From NCBI GenBank assembly GCA_900317215.1, contig ONFW01000187.1, positions 1 through 16,898 on the forward strand: a DNA stretch of 16,898 nucleotides, written 5' to 3'. The first letter of the stretch is position 1; each line of letters begins with the position of its first letter. The position numbers were made by a program, and so were the translations under genes. This DNA is from an uncultured Eubacteriales bacterium. GTDB lineage: Bacteria; Bacillota; Clostridia; Oscillospirales; Acutalibacteraceae. The notes under the pieces are model-generated. The model was given only the letters and a program-made list of their open reading frames with translations, was not told the DNA's origin and did not search any database. Below, one piece after another: positions 15,292 through 16,898 of this stretch.

Positions 15292-15912
15292 ATGAATTAC
15301 GAGATAATATTTTATCATTCAGGAAAAACAGCCGAGGCAGAACGGCTTACAGACAAAAAGCTCAGCGCCCTCTCCCTTGAACGCAGCTCCTCCTGCGCAG
15401 CAATGAGTCCCGCAGAGCTTGCCAAAAGGCTAAAGGAAGCTCTCGGCGCAGCAGATATCGTTGTCATCATCGGCGGTCTTGACGGCGGAAGGCAGAGCAC
15501 AGATGCGATCCTTTCCCTTGTGCTGTCTTCAAAGGCTGCAGCAATGACCTGCGAAAAGCTTCTTGATGACAATGACAACATCGCCTATCTGATAAAGGCA
15601 GGCAGACAGTATATTCTTGTACTCCCGGACGAGCCGGAGGTAATTGAAGCCATGCTTGACAAAAGAATGATAAGGGAGCTTTGCACAGGCTATTCGCTGA
15701 GCATGAACAAAAAAGATGCCTCCTCAATCGACAGAGTTACTGACGAGCTGAAAAGAGAGCTTTCCGGAATGCCTCCATCAAACGGAAGCTACAGCGTCCG
15801 ATATGCCGAAAAGCAGAAGCGTGAGCTCAGACTGCTGCGCGGCCTGACGATCGCCGCTCTCGGTACAGCGATACTTTTCCTGATTCTTGCAGTTATATTT
15901 GTTTTTATCTGA
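15292..15912 (+). CDS. MoCF-like domain protein with C-terminal membrane anchor, function unknown
   Basis: The 206-residue product lies 33 bp after the second sortase and has a CCGGAG site before its ATG. It shows features of a reduced CinA/MoaB-type fold: LAKRLKEALGAADIVVIIGGLDGG (about 43-66) resembles the strand and GGLG loop of MoCF domains, and YILVLPDEPEVIEAML (107-122) resembles the LPGxPxEM strand and helix. Residues 1-36 are more divergent. A basic segment (RYAEKQKRELRLLRG, 170-184) leads to a single helix at about 185-206 that ends the protein, so it is tail-anchored with the domain in the cytoplasm. The same fold appears at the N-terminus of sortase 1, which suggests a shared origin and role in this locus. 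Molybdopterin binding is doubtful because the motifs are incomplete. I know no characterised homologue. Confidence 0.8.
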   Translation: MNYEIIFYHSGKTAEAERLTDKKLSALSLERSSSCAAMSPAELAKRLKEALGAADIVVIIGGLDGGRQSTDAILSLVLSSKAAAMTCEKLLDDNDNIAYLIKAGRQYILVLPDEPEVIEAMLDKRMIRELCTGYSLSMNKKDASSIDRVTDELKRELSGMPPSNGSYSVRYAEKQKRELRLLRGLTIAALGTAILFLILAVIFVFI

Positions 15913-16033
15913 GATCAACAGGGCGAACTGAGGAGCACCATGCTCTCAAGCCTCCCGTTGCACAGCATGTACAGTCTCCTTGTATGATACTGCATAAACA
16001 CATGAGCTAACATAATCACTTAGATAATAAGTC

Positions 16034-16066
16034 AGAGGGCTGACCAAAAGGTCTGCCCTCTTTTAT
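16034..16066 (+). terminator. Rho-independent terminator of the sortase locus
   Basis: AGAGGGC (16034-16040) pairs with GCCCTCT (16055-16061), and the inner GACC/GGTC pair closes an AAAA loop. TTTTATT follows. It lies about 120 bp after the MoCF-like gene and fits the end of the plus-strand transcript. Confidence 0.85.
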
Positions 16067-16191
16067 TGTCGGATATCCATGGCAGGATACTTGATCGACT
16101 GATAAATTGATATTTCATTAAAAAATGTTCAGCTTGCGGTTCTCTTCTCCTGACGAAAACCACCCGTCTGAGCAGTGTCATGCCCGACATA

Positions 16192-16229
16192 AAACGCCGT
16201 CCTTTGCACTCAGGCAAAGAACGGCGTTT
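16192..16229 (-). terminator. Rho-independent terminator of mnmA
   Basis: AAACGCCGT and ACGGCGTTT, plus inner CTTTGC/GCAAAG, form a stem of about 15 bp with one mismatch and a 6-nt loop, followed on the minus strand by a short T-rich stretch. It starts right after the mnmA stop codon. Confidence 0.8.
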
Positions 16230-16230
16230 C

Positions 16231-16898
16231 TCAATGATTGCTGACATTGCTGCAGCTATTGTTTTTTACCTCTGTTCCTCCGCAGATGAGAACATCTCCG
16301 ATATAGCAGACAAGAGCCTGTCCGGGAGTGACAGCTCTCTGCGGCTTGTCAAAAACGACCTTTATACTGTCCTGCGAAAGAGGATACAGCGTTGCCGGCT
16401 GAGCAGGGTGGTTATATCTTATCTTCGCATCTATCCTGACCGGTTCGTCCGGACATGTCTGCGACACCCAGTTTACTTCTTCGGCAAATACCGTGTCGCT
16501 GAAAAGCTCCTCGTTATCTCCCAGCACCACAGTATTGCTCACGGGATCCTTGTCTATTACATACAAAGGTCTGCCGAAGGCAATTCCCAGACCCTTGCGC
16601 TGACCTATGGTATATCTTATCACGCCGTTATGCTCCCCGAGAACATTTCCGTTTTTGTCCACATACCTTCCCTTTGGAAAGCACCTGCCCGTATATCTCT
16701 CAATAAATCCGGCATAGTCCCCGTCCGGAACAAAGCAGATATCCTGACTGTCTGGCTTTTGAGCATTGATGAGTCCCAGTTCAGCTGCAGTCCTTCTCGT
16801 CTGCTCCTTTGTCAGCTCTCCCAAAGGAAAAAGCGTTTCTGAAAGCTGCTCCTGAGTCATTCCGTACAGAACATAGCTCTGATCCTTTGAGGAGTCCA
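16231..16898 (-). CDS. mnmA: tRNA 2-thiouridylase MnmA, C-terminal part (5' truncated by window)
   Basis: The frame runs off the right edge; the visible part is about 221 residues. Just inside the edge is DSSKDQSYVLYG, the MnmA signature, so the Met at 16860 is internal. Next come FPLGELTKEQTR, then DSQDICFVPDGDYAGFI, whose cysteine is the expected persulfide-forming residue, then GVIRYTIGQRKGLGIAFGRPLYV and the C-terminal beta-barrel ending in FDKPQRAVTPGQALVCY. MnmA adds sulfur at the 2 position of U34 in Lys, Glu and Gln tRNAs, in the ATP-dependent PP-loop manner; the PP-loop and first catalytic cysteine lie outside the window. The short tail after GGTEV is typical of variable ends. In Bacillus it works with a cysteine desulfurase; the one in this window lies 6.4 kb away. 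Confidence 0.95.
   Translation of the reverse strand, partial: DSSKDQSYVLYGMTQEQLSETLFPLGELTKEQTRRTAAELGLINAQKPDSQDICFVPDGDYAGFIERYTGRCFPKGRYVDKNGNVLGEHNGVIRYTIGQRKGLGIAFGRPLYVIDKDPVSNTVVLGDNEELFSDTVFAEEVNWVSQTCPDEPVRIDAKIRYNHPAQPATLYPLSQDSIKVVFDKPQRAVTPGQALVCYIGDVLICGGTEVKNNSCSNVSNH

Larger units (their letters stand above)
15913..16230. other. Intergenic region between the sortase locus and mnmA
   Basis: This 318-bp gap holds two convergent terminators (16034-16066 and 16192-16229). A small hairpin, TGAGgAGCA-CCA-TGCTCTCA at 15929-15948, has no T-run. Between 16067 and 16190 I see no gene with a ribosome site and no RNA gene. Confidence 0.6.

Noticed and set aside
16180..16842. 220-codon plus-strand open frame opposite mnmA
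   Set aside because: mnmA motifs on the minus strand are clear, and this frame begins inside the mnmA terminator region without motifs.
1..16898. CRISPR arrays, tRNA or rRNA genes, transposases, phage genes
   Set aside because: None were seen on either strand; the only tandem repeat is the protein-coding 33-bp repeat.

Overview
The window reads as a chromosomal segment of a spore-forming, low-to-mid GC anaerobic Firmicute. The best guess is a Clostridia member near Ruminococcus/Oscillospiraceae. This rests on a Bacillus/Clostridium-type DnaE polymerase, two sporulation genes (yunB-like and spoVAC), a high-molecular-weight-rubredoxin type protein, class B sortases, lipoboxes, and good AGGAGG-type ribosome binding sites. 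No rRNA, tRNA, CRISPR array, insertion sequence or prophage gene was seen. Genus assignment is an inference from protein style, not from a search.

Layout. Left (1-4573, plus strand): the C-terminal part of an RlmL/RlmK-type RNA guanine methyltransferase, then dnaE, then a small lipoprotein closed by a bidirectional terminator. Middle-left (4619-8531, minus strand, read right to left): spoVAC, a flavin reductase-rubredoxin fusion, nadA, a yunB-like sporulation gene and an OGG1-family 8-oxoguanine glycosylase. yunB and the glycosylase lie 19 bp apart. Middle (8690-11054, plus strand): an IscS/NifS-type cysteine desulfurase and thiI, a sulfur donor plus tRNA 4-thiouridine synthase pair. Right (11085-15912, plus strand): a three-gene surface locus, closed by a terminator at 16034-16066. 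Far right (minus strand): the C-terminal part of mnmA, with its own terminator.

The most unusual part is the three-gene locus at 11085-15912. Two adjacent paralogous class B sortases share the catalytic core and a C-terminal series of helical repeats, but their N-termini differ completely. The first carries a cytoplasmic domain that looks like a degenerate CinA/MoaB-type (MoCF) molybdopterin-binding fold, followed by a transmembrane helix, the sortase, helical repeats and a Ser/Pro/Glu repeat tail. The second has a lipoprotein signal peptide, so it is a putative lipid-anchored sortase. The third gene encodes another MoCF-like domain with a C-terminal membrane anchor, so the same unusual domain occurs twice in one locus. 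No sorting-signal substrate is encoded in the window.

Other points of regulatory interest are a 9-bp perfect hairpin that would occlude the yunB ribosome binding site, an 18-bp palindrome overlapping a near-consensus promoter that points antisense into the rubredoxin-fusion gene, and a perfect 10-bp hairpin between the two sortase genes. Two tRNA-thiolation enzymes (ThiI, MnmA) flank the sortase locus, and one cysteine desulfurase is present that could supply both.
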